From an uncultured Candidatus Saccharibacteria bacterium (lineage in GTDB: Bacteria; Patescibacteria; Saccharimonadia; Saccharimonadales; UBA1547): a stretch of DNA of 13,308 nucleotides. Position numbers and translations under genes: made by a program. Shown piece after piece: positions 13,050 to 13,308 of this stretch. The notes below the pieces were generated by a model. It saw nothing but the letters and a program-made list of their open reading frames with translations. It did no database searches and was not told the origin of the DNA. The DNA lies in contig CAMLKA010000029.1 in NCBI GenBank assembly GCA_946480535.1, positions 1-13,308 of the forward strand. The letters are read 5' to 3'. Within the stretch, counting starts at the first letter, position 1; every line of letters starts with the position of its first letter.

Positions 13050-13120
13050 GAACAAATACAAATCAATGTTGGGAGGTGTGAAGAGCGCCGTTTGTACCAC
13101 AGAAAGGGTTATATACCTAC

Positions 13121-13308
13121 ATGGCAAAGAAAGCCGATTTGCTTGCTGAGGCTGCAAAGCTCAACCTCGAAGTAAGTGAAAAGAACACTATTGCAGAAAT
13201 TGAAGCTGCAATTGCTGGCGCTGCCCCTGCTGAAACTGCAGAAGTAGCAACCGAAGAAGTTAAGGAAGAAGCACACGTTGCAAAGGCTGGTAAGCGTTCT
13301 GCAAAGGC
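13121..13308 (+). CDS. rplA: Probable 50S ribosomal protein L1, N-terminal extension only, 3' end missing
   Basis: The frame is open from ATG 13121 to the window end and gives 62 residues. Residues 4-32 (ADLLAEAAKLNLEV, then NTIAEIEAAIA) look like a short HeH/LEM-type helix-extended-helix module. They are followed by an Ala/Glu/Val-rich linker (33-53) and a basic end, KAGKRSAK. The conserved L1 core is not reached, so the call rests on two things: my recollection that Saccharibacteria L1 proteins carry such an N-terminal extension ending in a GKRSAK-like segment, and the partial gene order, since rplK lies upstream on the same strand. Other proteins with HeH-like N-termini, including other ribosomal or nucleoid proteins, remain possible. 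The promoter upstream is of the same TGC-extended type as that of rplK. Confidence 0.6.
   Translation, partial: MAKKADLLAEAAKLNLEVSEKNTIAEIEAAIAGAAPAETAEVATEEVKEEAHVAKAGKRSAK

Noticed and set aside
5426..13120. Transposon or integron-type boundaries of the island
   Set aside because: I found no terminal inverted repeats, target duplications, tRNA gene or recombinase at either edge. The island call rests on gene order only.
13078..13149. A 23-codon leader ORF starting GTG at 13078 and overlapping the probable rplA start
   Set aside because: The purine-rich GGGAGG is only 1 nt before the GTG, too close for normal initiation, and nothing else supports it.

Overview
The window looks like a chromosomal segment of a Patescibacteria/CPR bacterium, most likely Candidatus Saccharibacteria (TM7). 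This is inferred from the style of the proteins: a Lys/Ala-rich SecE N-terminus, a divergent L11, a probable L1 with a long charged N-terminal extension, and a collagen-like protein of the WGDILNE type. Several genes also have a -10 box only 8-11 nt before the start codon and no Shine-Dalgarno. TGA is used as a stop, so the recoded-UGA CPR lineages are excluded. No taxonomic marker such as rRNA is present.

Layout. 1-603 is the 3' part of a YgjP-like (DUF45) metallopeptidase gene whose start lies outside the window. 648-2276 is a six-TM, PAS-containing sensor histidine kinase. 2251-3387 (-) is a membrane GT2 glycosyltransferase that converges on the kinase with a 26-bp overlap. 3504-4402 is the secE-nusG operon, with a clear sigma70-type promoter and an intrinsic terminator. 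4476-4886 is a small gene that may be a degenerate Nudix. 5000-5425 is rplK (L11), with its own strong extended -10 promoter, a leader hairpin and a bidirectional terminator.

From 5461 to about 12960 everything lies on the minus strand and forms an accessory island. The gene that begins at 13121 on the plus strand is probably rplA (L1), which normally follows rplK directly. The island holds four paralogous two-gene cassettes. Each pairs a 314-330 aa beta-rich protein (conserved RTHK(V/M/I)W, GYW(I/M)S(I/V)T and RGDT motifs) with a 56-90 aa partner that begins MAD and ends at or near GQ(L/I)YP. The small partners of B, C and D are short genes that are easily missed. In transcription order the island reads: cassette D, an FAD-linked oxidase (GlcD/D-lactate dehydrogenase type, with its own leaderless promoter), cassette A, a collagen-like protein with 27 Gly-X-Y triplets, cassette B and cassette C.

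The large proteins, the small proteins and the collagen-like protein resemble phage tail-fibre or receptor-binding modules in style, but no capsid, portal, terminase, tail tube, integrase or reverse transcriptase gene is in the window. None has a visible signal peptide. My best hypothesis is a domesticated, multi-copy fibre/adhesin-like system: a conserved N-terminal region with divergent middle regions, each copy translated together with a dedicated small partner. This is the part of the window most likely to be undescribed. The rest is ordinary housekeeping sequence with interesting regulatory detail.
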